Positions 1-9,289 of a DNA stretch of 64,000 nt are shown here, in pieces. The position numbers and the translations under genes were made by a program. Source of the DNA: Lewinellaceae bacterium (lineage in GTDB: Bacteria; Bacteroidota; Bacteroidia; Chitinophagales; Saprospiraceae); NCBI GenBank assembly GCA_024644235.1, contig JAHELJ010000008.1, forward strand, positions 62,001 to 126,000, written 5' to 3'. Every line of letters begins with the position of its first letter. Position 1 is the first letter of the stretch. Below the pieces are notes generated by a model. That model was given only the letters and a program-made list of their open reading frames with translations, was not told where the DNA came from and did not search any database.

Positions 1-130
1 CCAGTTCTAATTTGGCAGCATTCACATCCATCGGCATTGGACTGGATTTGACATCGCCATCAGTCGTATCTCGTGTCACTTGGCATGCCAGGAAGAGAGT
101 GAGACAAAACAAAGAAAATCGGAATATCAT
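1..130 (-). CDS. Lipoprotein, N-terminal part only (runs off the window)
   Basis: Only the first 43 codons are inside the window; the gene continues beyond base 1. The ATG is at 130. The visible N-terminus has a short hydrophobic stretch ending in F-L-A-C with the cysteine at residue 16, a good signal peptidase II lipobox, followed by a polar Thr/Asp/Ser-rich segment. It is therefore probably exported and lipid-anchored. Function cannot be told from the visible part. It is divergent from the methyltransferase gene that starts at 325. Confidence 0.6.
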   Translation of the reverse strand, partial: MIFRFSLFCLTLFLACQVTRDTTDGDVKSSPMPMDVNAAKLEL

Positions 131-324
131 GGTTTTGCAATGAATTTGACTTAGGTCAATGTAGCAAATTAATATGTGATTGGGAATAGAGTTTTGCTTA
201 AGGCTCTTGGTGGCCACATCTATTTAATTAGATAGATCGGCATATGTGTACCTTATGTGCTAAATTTCAGTCTTCATAAATCGGTCAATGTCATTATTTA
301 AATATCATCGCGGAATCAGTCATC

Positions 325-1020
325 ATGCCTAAAAATCCATTAGCTATCTTTCTGCTAATCTTTGTCTTTTGTACTGCTGCGCTGGGCCAGAACAGTTATC
401 GAGCTGAACGGCAGCAAATGGTGAATGTGCAGATCAAGCAGCGCGGTGTGGAGGACTTATCGACATTGGTGGCGATGAATACGGTGCCCAGGCACCAATT
501 CGTGCCACAGGATCAGCAAGCTTATGCCTACGAGGATCGCCCTCTACCCATCGGCTATGGTCAAACCATCTCGCAGCCTTACATTGTTGGCTATATGACT
601 GATGCACTTTCGCTGGATGCTCAGGACAAAGTTCTGGAAGTAGGGACTGGATCAGGTTACCAGGCCGCTGTTTTATCAGAAATAGTGGATTCTGTTTTTA
701 CCATTGAGATTGTAGCCGAATTGGCAACGGCATCAGCGAGCCGGCTGCACGATCTTGGATATGCAAACGTATTCGTCAAACATGCCGATGGATACCATGG
801 ATGGGAGGAACATGGTCCCTTTGATGCCATCATGGTGACGGCAGCATCTGAGTTCATACCGCCTCCACTCATCGAACAATTGAAAGATGGAGGTAAAATG
901 ATCATCCCTGTTGGATCACCATATAGCGTGCAACATTTGGTATTGGTAACCAAGTCGGGCTCCGAAGTTCGGACGAAAAACTTGCTTCCTGTACGCTTTG
1001 TTCCTTTTACCCGAAATTGA
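325..1020 (+). CDS. pcm: Protein-L-isoaspartate O-methyltransferase, exported form
   Basis: This enzyme repairs isoaspartyl residues in damaged proteins by methylating them with S-adenosylmethionine. The family signature is clear: GYGQTISQPYIVG around residues 77-89 and the SAM-binding motif VLEVGTGSGYQAA at about 103-115. Unlike the usual cytosolic enzyme, residues 1-21 look like a signal peptide (basic start, hydrophobic core, small residues before Q22), so the protein is probably periplasmic. The 231-residue length fits the family plus a signal peptide. The ATG at 325 gives the signal peptide its proper length. The next gene starts 35 bases downstream on the same strand and also contains a Rossmann methyltransferase-like fold. 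Confidence 0.9.
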   Translation: MPKNPLAIFLLIFVFCTAALGQNSYRAERQQMVNVQIKQRGVEDLSTLVAMNTVPRHQFVPQDQQAYAYEDRPLPIGYGQTISQPYIVGYMTDALSLDAQDKVLEVGTGSGYQAAVLSEIVDSVFTIEIVAELATASASRLHDLGYANVFVKHADGYHGWEEHGPFDAIMVTAASEFIPPPLIEQLKDGGKMIIPVGSPYSVQHLVLVTKSGSEVRTKNLLPVRFVPFTRN

Positions 1021-1055
1021 TTGATCACAATTCCAAATAGAGCCTGATCAGCAGC

Positions 1056-3452
1056 TTGATATTGACCAAAACTGAAAGACAAAGCACGTTTATTGGTGTT
1101 GGGCTTATTTCAATTGCAATCATAGCTCAGCAACTTGCTCTCATCCGGATATTCTCCAATACGCAATGGTATCACTTTGCCTTTGTCATTATATCCATTG
1201 CATTGCTCGGCTTTGGGGTGGCTGGGACAATTCTCAGCCTTTGGAGACCATGGTTTTCTACGAGATTTGAACAGGTATTCAGTCTGTCAACATTCGGTAC
1301 TGGCTTTTCCCTTTGTCTCATCGTGCCGGTGCTGAACTCAGAAGTTCTCTTCTTCGACAGTTATCAGATATTTGAAGACAGTCATCAGATTTTCGCCTTA
1401 CTCTTCAGTTGTCTGGTACTGTCTATTCCATTCTTCTTCGGTGCGCTTGCAATCGGGGTTGCTTTTGTTCAATATAACCGTCAGATCGGCAGTCTATATT
1501 TTTACAATTTGGTTGGATCTGCTCTTGGTGGACCCACCTTTCTGGCATTAGCATGGCTATTATATCCCAGCCAAATGCCAGCGGTTCTGGCTCTTTTTCC
1601 GTTAGCAGCCTTTCTATTTATCCAAAGCAAAAGGGCAAATTTGACTTACAAAATTATCGGTCTGGTATCGATAGCCATCGCTGCTGGACTTGGTATGCAG
1701 TCGATGGATCTTCCTGTTTCAGAGTATAAAAGCTTGTCAAAGACATTGCTCTTGCCAAACACATCTGTCACCATGGAGCGCAATAGTCCGTATGGGCTCG
1801 TGCAGGTCGTGCAGTCACCCCATGTCCGGCACGCTCCGGGTTTGAGTCTCACCTTTCCTGGTGAGGTACCTGTAAGGAATGTCGTTTTCAACGATGGAAA
1901 CTGGGTAGGCCCGGTCTTCAATGCTCTTGATTCCAACAACCTGAGCAGATACACCACACTTGCTTTGCCCTACGTGTTGAGAAGACCAGGGACAGTCCTG
2001 ATATTGGAAGCAGGATCTGGAGAATCGATTAAGATGGCTCTGGAACATGATGTGCCGGAAATTACTGCCACAGAATCCAACCGTACTTTGGTGGATTTTC
2101 TGATTGAAATCGCAGATGAGGGTGCGGATTACATCTTTTCTCATCCTAAAGTGCTTCTCAACAAGATTGAGCCCAGGACTTTTCTCTCTACCTCTGATGA
2201 CAAGTATGATCTCATTGCACTACCCATCATCAATGTATTTGGAGGAGCTTCCGGCACCAACGCCCTGCAGGAACAATATCTTCTGACCCAAGAAGCTTTG
2301 CAGGCGATGTGGTCAAGTTTGAAAGTAGATGGGATGATCACAATATCCTGTTGGATCGATTATCCTTCCCGGGGAACCCTGAGAATCGTTTCCACCCTGA
2401 TTGATGCTTTGGAGAGAGCCGGCATTCAAAATGCTGAATTACACGTGGCAGCGGTGAAAAATTGGTCGCTCCTGACCTTTTGCCTATCGAAATCCCCTAT
2501 CTCAACTGAAGAAGAAGACAGGTTACGTGAGTTCTGTGATCGTCATTCGTTTGACCCGGTCTTGCTCCCCAATCTTAAGCAATCAGATATCGACCGGTTC
2601 AACATTCTGCAAGACACATCATTCTATGACTACCTAAATATGATAGTATCCGATCAGCGAGAATTGTTTTGGTCAAATTATGCATTCCGGGTGCAGCCGG
2701 TATCAGACAACAATCCCTATTTCCACCAGCATTTGCGACCCCTAAAACTAAATCAAGTACTGGGTGATCAGAGTATGCTACCTGCCATCTTTATGGAATT
2801 GGGTTATTTCCTGGTGATAGCAGCCTTTGCAGTTATTGCTGTCTTGGCATTCCTACTCATCATAATTCCTTTGCTGCTAGCTAAGGTCCCCGGAAGAGAA
2901 TGGCTATGGGCACTCATCTATTTTGCAGGAATCGGGGCCGGCTATATGTTTGTAGAAATCGTGCTGATCCATCAGTTCATTCTTTATGCAGGAAATGCAG
3001 TCTATTCGACCGCACTGGTATTGACCTGCTTATTGCTGGCCTCCGGTGCCGGGAGTCTTTACTCGGAGAAAATAAAATCCGATCACCGTCGATTGATCAG
3101 GGTGCCTCTGCTGATCGCAGGACTGCTCTTCTTTTACAGTTTTGCTCTGGGGTGGTTTTTACAATCCACCATAGGTCTAAGTCAACCACTAAAGGTGGCA
3201 ATTACACTGGTGTTGATTTCACCAATTGGATTTATTATGGGAATGCCGTTCCCGTCAGCAATGAGCTATCTAGGGTTGAAAAACAAAGAAACGGTGCCCT
3301 GGGCCTGGGGTGTGAACAGTTACTCATCAGTAATAAGCACAAGTGCTGCCACCATCTGCGCAGTGGAATTTGGATTCTCCTGGTTGTTGATAGCAGCCGG
3401 CTCGGCATACTTGGTCGTCCTGTTGGCAACCCTCTTCTTATCGCGAACCTAG
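1056..3452 (+). CDS. Polytopic membrane protein with spermidine-synthase-like domain
   Basis: A protein of about 798 residues. Several hydrophobic helices fill roughly residues 10-215. A soluble Rossmann-like domain follows at about 240-500, with a SAM-type motif LILEAGSGESIKMA near residue 315 and a YDLIALP strand near 384. Further helices lie at about 580-790. This matches the membrane-fused spermidine-synthase-like proteins, whose substrate is mostly unknown. No ATG lies near the start; translation likely begins at TTG 1056 or TTG 1062. It sits 35 bases after the exported isoaspartyl methyltransferase gene and may be cotranscribed with it. The 3' end lies 9 bases from the convergent icd gene. 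Domain assignment is fairly sure; a true aminopropyltransferase activity is not. Confidence 0.75.
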   Translation: MILTKTERQSTFIGVGLISIAIIAQQLALIRIFSNTQWYHFAFVIISIALLGFGVAGTILSLWRPWFSTRFEQVFSLSTFGTGFSLCLIVPVLNSEVLFFDSYQIFEDSHQIFALLFSCLVLSIPFFFGALAIGVAFVQYNRQIGSLYFYNLVGSALGGPTFLALAWLLYPSQMPAVLALFPLAAFLFIQSKRANLTYKIIGLVSIAIAAGLGMQSMDLPVSEYKSLSKTLLLPNTSVTMERNSPYGLVQVVQSPHVRHAPGLSLTFPGEVPVRNVVFNDGNWVGPVFNALDSNNLSRYTTLALPYVLRRPGTVLILEAGSGESIKMALEHDVPEITATESNRTLVDFLIEIADEGADYIFSHPKVLLNKIEPRTFLSTSDDKYDLIALPIINVFGGASGTNALQEQYLLTQEALQAMWSSLKVDGMITISCWIDYPSRGTLRIVSTLIDALERAGIQNAELHVAAVKNWSLLTFCLSKSPISTEEEDRLREFCDRHSFDPVLLPNLKQSDIDRFNILQDTSFYDYLNMIVSDQRELFWSNYAFRVQPVSDNNPYFHQHLRPLKLNQVLGDQSMLPAIFMELGYFLVIAAFAVIAVLAFLLIIIPLLLAKVPGREWLWALIYFAGIGAGYMFVEIVLIHQFILYAGNAVYSTALVLTCLLLASGAGSLYSEKIKSDHRRLIRVPLLIAGLLFFYSFALGWFLQSTIGLSQPLKVAITLVLISPIGFIMGMPFPSAMSYLGLKNKETVPWAWGVNSYSSVISTSAATICAVEFGFSWLLIAAGSAYLVVLLATLFLSRT

Positions 3453-3461
3453 ATTGATTGA

Positions 3462-4730
3462 TCAGTCCATGTTGGCAATTATCTCTGAGCCGTATTCCGA
3501 ACATTTGAGCAGGGTAGCACCTTCCATGAGACGATGAAAATCATAGGTAACCCGCTTCTTGCCAATGGCACCTTCGATGCCTTTGATAATCAGATTACCA
3601 GCTTCCTTCCAACCCATGTACTCCAGCATCATCACGCCTGAAAGGATAACGGAGCTAGGATTCACTTTATCTTGTCCGGCATATTTCGGTGCCGTACCAT
3701 GGGTTGCCTCGAAGATGGCACGTCCGGTAGAGTAATTGATATTTGCCCCGGGAGCGATCCCGATTCCACCGACGATAGCAGCTAGTGCATCGGAAATATA
3801 ATCTCCGTTGAGGTTTAAGGTGGCGATCACATCATATTCGGCAGGTCTTAATAGGATCTGCTGGAGGAATGCATCGGCAATCACATCCTTCACCAGCAAG
3901 GCACCACCATCGAGAGCCTTCTGTTGTGCTTCTCTTGCCGCCTGACTACCTTCTTCAGCGGAAATGCGGTCGTACTGAGCCCAGGTGAAGACCTTGCTTC
4001 CATACTCCCTTTCTGCCAGCTGATAGCCCCACTCTTTAAACTTGCCTTCGGTAAACTTCATAATGTTCCCCTTATGCACCAGGGTAACAGACTCACGTCC
4101 CTGCTCCATAGCATAGTCAATGGCGGCTCTCACCAACCTTTCCGTACCCTCAACCGACACCGGCTTCACTCCCAGTGAGACTGTGTTGGGGAATCTGATC
4201 TGGGTCACACCCATTTCATTGATCAGGAAGGACTTTACTTTTTCTACCTCTGCAGTACCGTTATTGTATTCGATTCCGGCATAAATGTCTTCAGTATTCT
4301 CCCTGAAGATGACCATGTCTACTAACTCAGGTTTCTTCACCGGGCTCGGTACCCCGGTAAACCATCTTACAGGTCGCACACAAGCAAATAAATCCAGTTT
4401 TTGACGTAGAGCTACGTTCAACGATCGAATACCACCTCCTACCGGAGTAGTAAGCGGACCCTTGATGGCAACCAAATACTCTTTGATGGCCTCCAGCGTT
4501 TCATCAGGAAGCCATTCGCCAGTGACATCAAATGCTTTTTGCCCAGAAAGGACTTCTTTCCAGACAATCTTACGCCGGCCGCCAAAAGCCTTCTCTACCG
4601 CGGCATCAAACACTCTCACGGACGCAGCCCAGATATCAGGACCAATCCCATCTCCTTCAATATAGGGAATGATTGGATGATCTGGCACCTGCAGTTTACC
4701 GTTATCAATCGTTATTTTTGCACCTTCCAT
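3462..4730 (-). CDS. icd: NADP-dependent isocitrate dehydrogenase
   Basis: Catalyses oxidative decarboxylation of isocitrate to 2-oxoglutarate in the TCA cycle. The protein has 422 residues, the usual size of the bacterial homodimeric enzyme. Visible family motifs are [14 protein letters not shown] near residues 21-34, the substrate-binding RSLNVALRQ segment with Ser103 (equivalent to the regulatory serine of the E. coli enzyme by known family alignment), [12 protein letters not shown] in the centre, and [13 protein letters not shown] near the C-terminus for cofactor binding. Start ATG at 4730 gives the normal N-terminus. A phylum-type promoter lies about 70 bases upstream (4801-4829, minus strand). 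No IDH kinase/phosphatase gene is nearby. Confidence 0.96.
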   Translation of the reverse strand: MEGAKITIDNGKLQVPDHPIIPYIEGDGIGPDIWAASVRVFDAAVEKAFGGRRKIVWKEVLSGQKAFDVTGEWLPDETLEAIKEYLVAIKGPLTTPVGGGIRSLNVALRQKLDLFACVRPVRWFTGVPSPVKKPELVDMVIFRENTEDIYAGIEYNNGTAEVEKVKSFLINEMGVTQIRFPNTVSLGVKPVSVEGTERLVRAAIDYAMEQGRESVTLVHKGNIMKFTEGKFKEWGYQLAEREYGSKVFTWAQYDRISAEEGSQAAREAQQKALDGGALLVKDVIADAFLQQILLRPAEYDVIATLNLNGDYISDALAAIVGGIGIAPGANINYSTGRAIFEATHGTAPKYAGQDKVNPSSVILSGVMMLEYMGWKEAGNLIIKGIEGAIGKKRVTYDFHRLMEGATLLKCSEYGSEIIANMD

Positions 4731-4800
4731 TTTACGTTCTTTTTAGACTTATTTCCAGGGAGAATAGCGAGCCAAATGACCTGATTTTTCAGAGCAGCAG

Positions 4801-4829
4801 CAAAAGTAAGAATTTATTTATTTTGCCAA
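4801..4829 (-). promoter_or_regulatory. Bacteroidota-type promoter upstream of icd
   Basis: Read on the minus strand, TTG (4829-4827) is followed by an 18-base AT-rich spacer and then TACTTTTG (4808-4801), an exact match to the phylum's -7 consensus TAnnTTTG with an acceptable -33 element. It points to icd, leaving a leader of roughly 65 bases. The assignment rests on sequence match only. Confidence 0.5.
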
Positions 4830-4848
4830 TCACATATCAGAATCTTTA

Positions 4849-5409
4849 ATGCGTTGCCTATTGTTGATGTCCATTTTCGTTGCCGCTGGCTGTCAGGCTA
4901 CTAAACCAATCACTGGTTGTGGAATAAGTGCCACGGTCATCAACCCCAATTTAGATGGTTGCGGTTTGCTCCTGGAGCTTATTACTGGTGAAAAACTAAT
5001 GCCAGCCAATGGCTCAGACTTCGCACTTGAGGAGGGCCATCGAGTCAAACTGGATTATCAAATACTGGAGGATCAAATGAGTATTTGCATGGCAGAGGAT
5101 CACATTGTCCGCATCACCTGCCTGGATATTCTGGAAGATCTGCCAAGAAAGAAACCATGCTTAAATATTTCAGACCCAAATGAAGCCGGATGGATGCAAG
5201 GAGTTTTAGATGACTTTCAACCCACCATAATTGAAAAGTACAATTACCTTGATGGGTTCGCTTACCAATGTAAAAGGTCAGGCATGATACGGCTCTACGA
5301 CTGTCAAGGGACACTCTTGTGCGAATTTGAAGAGGTTGATCAAAGCTCCTGCCGACTGAAAAGGAATAACTTGAAGAACAAAGTGGAGATCTGGGTAGCC
5401 CACCGCTAG
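4849..5409 (+). CDS. Cysteine-rich putative lipoprotein of unknown function
   Basis: 186 residues. Residues 1-15 form a lipoprotein signal ending in V-A-A-G-C with Cys15 as the lipidation site, so the mature protein is probably membrane-anchored. The rest splits into two parts, about 20-100 and 105-186, each with several cysteines (for instance around residues 24, 38, 84 and 93 in the first part, and in the YQCKRSG and LYDCQGTLLC segments of the second), suggesting disulfides outside the cytoplasm. I do not recognise the family. It is divergent from icd and lies just before ruvB on the same strand, with a gap of 21 bases. Confidence 0.6.
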   Translation: MRCLLLMSIFVAAGCQATKPITGCGISATVINPNLDGCGLLLELITGEKLMPANGSDFALEEGHRVKLDYQILEDQMSICMAEDHIVRITCLDILEDLPRKKPCLNISDPNEAGWMQGVLDDFQPTIIEKYNYLDGFAYQCKRSGMIRLYDCQGTLLCEFEEVDQSSCRLKRNNLKNKVEIWVAHR

Positions 5410-5430
5410 CCAGGTACAGACTATAATGTT

Positions 5431-6462
5431 ATGGAGAATCCATTATTAGATCCCACCGGCAGCACCATGAGTGCCGAGGAGCAGCAGTTTGAAAAAGCGC
5501 TACGGCCCAAGAGCCTTGACGAATTTAATGGTCAGCCGAAAATCGTCGAGAATTTGAAAGTCTTTATTCAGGCGGCCAAATTGCGTGGCGAAGCCCTCGA
5601 TCATCTCTTGCTGCACGGACCTCCCGGTTTGGGCAAGACCACCTTGTCTCATATTGTGGCTAATGAGTTGGAGACTTCATTGAAAATGAGTTCCGGACCT
5701 GTCCTGGAAAAGCCGGGCGATCTTGCGGGATTATTGACCAATCTCGAAGAAAATGATGTGCTGTTCATAGATGAGATCCATCGACTCAATAATGTAGTGG
5801 AAGAATACCTCTATTCTGCTATGGAAGACTATCGTATCGACATCATGATAGATAGTGGACCCAATGCCCGATCGATCCAACTTTCTCTGCATCCCTTCAC
5901 ACTTATTGGGGCCACTACTCGCATGGGGCTACTTACTCCTCCGATGCGGGCAAGATTTGGAATCAACTGCCATCTGGACTACTACGATAGTAAGGTCTTA
6001 ATGGGAATAGTCAAGCGCTCGGCCGGGATACTTCAGATCGCTATTTCGGATGAGGGCGCCCAGGAAATAGCCCGGCGTAGTCGCGGCACTCCCCGTATTG
6101 CAAATGCATTGCTCCGTAGGGTTAGAGACTTTGCTCAGATCAAGGGAGATGGCACTATCGGGATAGAAATTGCCCAGTATGGTTTGGAAGCCCTCAACGT
6201 GGATGAGAGCGGACTCGATGAAATGGATAACCGGATCTTAAGTACAATCATCCACAAATTCAAAGGAGGGCCAGTCGGCTTGGGCACTATCGCTACGGCG
6301 GTGGGTGAAGAAGCGGGCACCATCGAAGAAGTACACGAACCCTTTTTGATTATGGAAGGCTACATCCATCGTACCCCACGTGGACGTCAAGCTACCGAAA
6401 AAGCATTCAAACACCTAAATGTGGTTCCACCTAAGGGCGGTTCGCCATCACTATTTGATTAG
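5431..6462 (+). CDS. ruvB: Holliday junction branch migration DNA helicase RuvB
   Basis: ATPase motor of the RuvAB complex that drives branch migration of Holliday junctions in recombination repair. The 343-residue length is normal. Motifs seen: [11 protein letters not shown] at the N-terminus, Walker [20 protein letters not shown], Walker [10 protein letters not shown], sensor and arginine-finger region [19 protein letters not shown], and the C-terminal winged-helix segment [28 protein letters not shown] ending with a TPRGR motif. ruvA and ruvC are not in the window. The 3' end overlaps the convergent TolC-like gene by 4 bases. Confidence 0.97.
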   Translation: MENPLLDPTGSTMSAEEQQFEKALRPKSLDEFNGQPKIVENLKVFIQAAKLRGEALDHLLLHGPPGLGKTTLSHIVANELETSLKMSSGPVLEKPGDLAGLLTNLEENDVLFIDEIHRLNNVVEEYLYSAMEDYRIDIMIDSGPNARSIQLSLHPFTLIGATTRMGLLTPPMRARFGINCHLDYYDSKVLMGIVKRSAGILQIAISDEGAQEIARRSRGTPRIANALLRRVRDFAQIKGDGTIGIEIAQYGLEALNVDESGLDEMDNRILSTIIHKFKGGPVGLGTIATAVGEEAGTIEEVHEPFLIMEGYIHRTPRGRQATEKAFKHLNVVPPKGGSPSLFD

Positions 6463-7940
6463 CGCAGGGTGGGTTCGTCCAGGTTTCTCTGCAACGGTCG
6501 ACCTTCCCTAAAATCATATAAGGTGAGATTGCGGATCTCATAGTGCGCTGTCCAGAGATCCCATAGTGCCTGAAAGTAGGATCGGCGTGAAACATCATAT
6601 TCGTTGAGGGCAATGTTGAGATCGGTGACATCAATCTTGCCGATCTGATAACGGTTTTTCGCAATCTCTCTCCGTTTTTCAGCCACTTCAAAGGCTCTTC
6701 CCGCCAGATCCAATTGCCGCCTTTTCAACTCCATCTGTTGAACCTTAAGAATAATCTCCCGCTCGAAATTGATGTTATCCTGGTCAATATTCCTACGGGT
6801 CAGGTCCATGTTGGAGCGTGCGATTTCTTTCCGCGACCGGGCTTTACCCCAATCAGCTATGGGAACCTGTAAACTCAATGATAATCGCTCCTCGTCCAGG
6901 AGGCTTTGATAAGCATCCCCAATGGTTTTGCCCGTTTGGGATAGCCCAAATGAACCTCGAAGATCAACCCGAAACCCGGTTGATCTATTCGCATCATCCA
7001 GCTGCATTTCTGCTTCCAACATTCGTCGACGAAACTCAGTAGTTTGGCTTCTGTTTGCCTTGGCATGTTCCAAGGCCAGATCGATATCAATGGGATAATC
7101 AGGTAACACCTCAGGATCGGAAAGATTGAAGTTTATACTTTCTCTGAAACCAAGGTAATTGCGAAGCTCTTCATTGGCTGTCTGGTAGTTCAGAAGCTCG
7201 GTAGCCAGATTGGTCTCGGCATTGCGGGCTCGAAGCTCAATTTGTAAGAGATCAGTCTCAGCAATTCTTCCTACTTCAAACCGCCCCTGGGATATTTCGT
7301 ACAATGAATCAGCATATAATTTCTCCCTTTCTGCTTCCTCGAGATTTAGTTGGGAAATGTACAGGGAAAAGAACAAGTTTACGGCATCGAACGCAATCTG
7401 CTCATGTTCTTCCACATAGATCTGTCTGGCCTCTTCATACTGCAGAGCCTCGAGTTGCTTTTCCCAGCGGAAAGGATTGTGTTGAAAAAGTGGTTGATTG
7501 AAACCAATCGACAACGGGACCGAGAGGTATGACAAGCGCTTTGGATTGAGGTCGGTCTTGAACAGATCGATTCGTCTGAGGCTAGTACCGGCAAAAATAA
7601 ATCCACCTGTTTGGGGAATGATCTGCCCCAGCTGGATGCCCACCGTACTGGTCATCAACGATCTGCCAACGAAGGCATCTGATCCATCCGGAAGCGTGAT
7701 TAAATCAATCCCGCGATTGAGATCAGGTAACGTGGAATTAAGACTCAGCTGTGGTCTGAAATCTGCCAAAAAGGATTGATACCTCCAGTAATTATTTGTG
7801 AATCTGGTACGGGCGATCAATGCTACCGGAGCTTCTCCCTGAGCAATACCGATAGTCTCTTCCAAGTCAATGATCAGTTCCTGTTGAGAGATTGCAAGAT
7901 GATAAGTACTTAACAAGAGTAGGTAAAGGAAATATCGCAT
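6459..7940 (-). CDS. TolC-family outer membrane efflux protein
   Basis: Probable outer-membrane channel of the three-gene efflux operon. The start is set to ATG 7940, where [20 protein letters not shown] forms a signal peptide; the longer frame to 8018 would overlap the permease gene and bury the signal. The mature protein (493 residues with signal) shows the TolC pattern of two long, coiled-coil-rich repeats with Glu/Arg/Leu-rich helices (about 180-290 and 370-460). Spacing to the upstream permease is 13 bases, so cotranscription and assembly with the adaptor are likely. Substrate unknown. Confidence 0.88.
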   Translation of the reverse strand: MRYFLYLLLLSTYHLAISQQELIIDLEETIGIAQGEAPVALIARTRFTNNYWRYQSFLADFRPQLSLNSTLPDLNRGIDLITLPDGSDAFVGRSLMTSTVGIQLGQIIPQTGGFIFAGTSLRRIDLFKTDLNPKRLSYLSVPLSIGFNQPLFQHNPFRWEKQLEALQYEEARQIYVEEHEQIAFDAVNLFFSLYISQLNLEEAEREKLYADSLYEISQGRFEVGRIAETDLLQIELRARNAETNLATELLNYQTANEELRNYLGFRESINFNLSDPEVLPDYPIDIDLALEHAKANRSQTTEFRRRMLEAEMQLDDANRSTGFRVDLRGSFGLSQTGKTIGDAYQSLLDEERLSLSLQVPIADWGKARSRKEIARSNMDLTRRNIDQDNINFEREIILKVQQMELKRRQLDLAGRAFEVAEKRREIAKNRYQIGKIDVTDLNIALNEYDVSRRSYFQALWDLWTAHYEIRNLTLYDFREGRPLQRNLDEPTLR

Positions 7941-7953
7941 AAGTTGATTTAGA

Positions 7954-9288
7954 TTATTCCGTGCGAAGGGCATTGATAGGATCAAGCTCTGCAGCCTTCT
8001 GAGCCGGAAGGATGCCAAACACCAGTCCGATAGAGGCTGCCACTACGAAAGAAAGAAGTATTGACCAAGGCGTAATCACCGTGGGAATCTCTGCTGATGA
8101 AGCAATCAATTTGGCAGACACGATTCCCAGCAGCACTCCTAATATCCCGCCCGCCAGGCTGATCGCTACCGCCTCAAAAAGAAATTGCAGGATCACATCC
8201 CGCTTAGTAGCCCCAATGGACCGCCGCAGGCCGATCTCCTTTATCCGTTCCAGCACACTGGCAAGCATGATGTTCATGATTCCAATACCACCCACAAGCA
8301 GAGAGATTCCAGCAATAACTGCCAGGACGAAATTCAGTGTCTCCTGGGTCTTTTGTTGCTGCCGGATCAGCAGTTCGGGAACCTCGATTTCGAAATCAAT
8401 CTTATTGTTATGTCTTCTTCGTAGGAATCGAGAAATGAACTCGGCACTCGGCTCGACAAACTGGGCTTCCTTTATGCGAACAACAGCCCGGTCAATCTGG
8501 TGATAATTTTGCAGCTCGTCATTGCGGTCATCTTGCCTGCTGGTAATTACATCATCTGCAGTGATCCGCTTGCGATTATCGACCCTTAATAGGAATGCCT
8601 GAATCGGAATGTACACGTCATCATTGTAGTCCCTGATACTCAATTCTTCGATCTTCGATTTCTGTATTCGGCGGGACTTTAGTATGCCCACCACCTTAAA
8701 CCAGGTATTTCCACATTTGATCATTTTCCCCAAGGGATTTGCTCCTTTAAACAATTTAGTTGCAATGGCACTGCCGATAATACACACATTAGACCCTGTT
8801 TCGAAGTGGGTAGCATGGAAATATTGACCCTCCCCCACTTCCAGATTGTTGACATTGAAAAAATCGTTTGTGATTCCAATGCAGCGAGCTGATTGAATAG
8901 TCTTGTTGTAGATCACATCCAGTTCTTCGACCACTTCCGGACTAATGCGGTCTGTAGTGGGTAGAACCTCTTTCAAAGCTTTGAAATCACTAAGTGAAAG
9001 ACCAGGTGTGTAACCCTTAAGAGCACTGCGATCCTGCACAGTTTCACCTCCTTCTGTTTCCGATGAAGCTTCCTGAGGTGTCGGCACTTTAGCGTTGATT
9101 ACAATACTGTTGGATCCGATGAGACTAAGTTGATCGAGGATAGATTGCTTTGCTCCCGAGCCAATCCCTAACATGGCAATGACTGCACCCACACCAAAGA
9201 TGATTCCTAAAGCAGTGAGTAGTGACCGCAATTTATTCTGAATAATACCTTCAAGGGCAAGGCGAAAATTCAGGATCCACGAAGACAT
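7954..9288 (-). CDS. MacB-type ABC transporter permease
   Basis: 444 residues with the MacB/FtsX layout: an N-terminal helix in a segment RSLLTALGIIFGVGAVIAML, a long periplasmic domain (about 45-310), then three helices at about 325-440, including GIGIMNIMLASVLERIKEIGLRR, the conserved coupling region. Such permeases couple ATP hydrolysis by a separate or fused ATPase to movement of substrates in the periplasm. There is no Walker A motif in this protein and no ATPase gene next to it. It follows the adaptor gene with a 1-base gap and precedes the TolC-like gene. Confidence 0.9.
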   Translation of the reverse strand: MSSWILNFRLALEGIIQNKLRSLLTALGIIFGVGAVIAMLGIGSGAKQSILDQLSLIGSNSIVINAKVPTPQEASSETEGGETVQDRSALKGYTPGLSLSDFKALKEVLPTTDRISPEVVEELDVIYNKTIQSARCIGITNDFFNVNNLEVGEGQYFHATHFETGSNVCIIGSAIATKLFKGANPLGKMIKCGNTWFKVVGILKSRRIQKSKIEELSIRDYNDDVYIPIQAFLLRVDNRKRITADDVITSRQDDRNDELQNYHQIDRAVVRIKEAQFVEPSAEFISRFLRRRHNNKIDFEIEVPELLIRQQQKTQETLNFVLAVIAGISLLVGGIGIMNIMLASVLERIKEIGLRRSIGATKRDVILQFLFEAVAISLAGGILGVLLGIVSAKLIASSAEIPTVITPWSILLSFVVAASIGLVFGILPAQKAAELDPINALRTE

Positions 9289-9289
9289 A

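Noticed and set aside
2900-3457. Long plus-strand open frame inside the membrane protein gene
   Set aside because: It lies wholly in another frame of the spermidine-synthase-like gene and has shadow-type Cys/Arg-rich composition.
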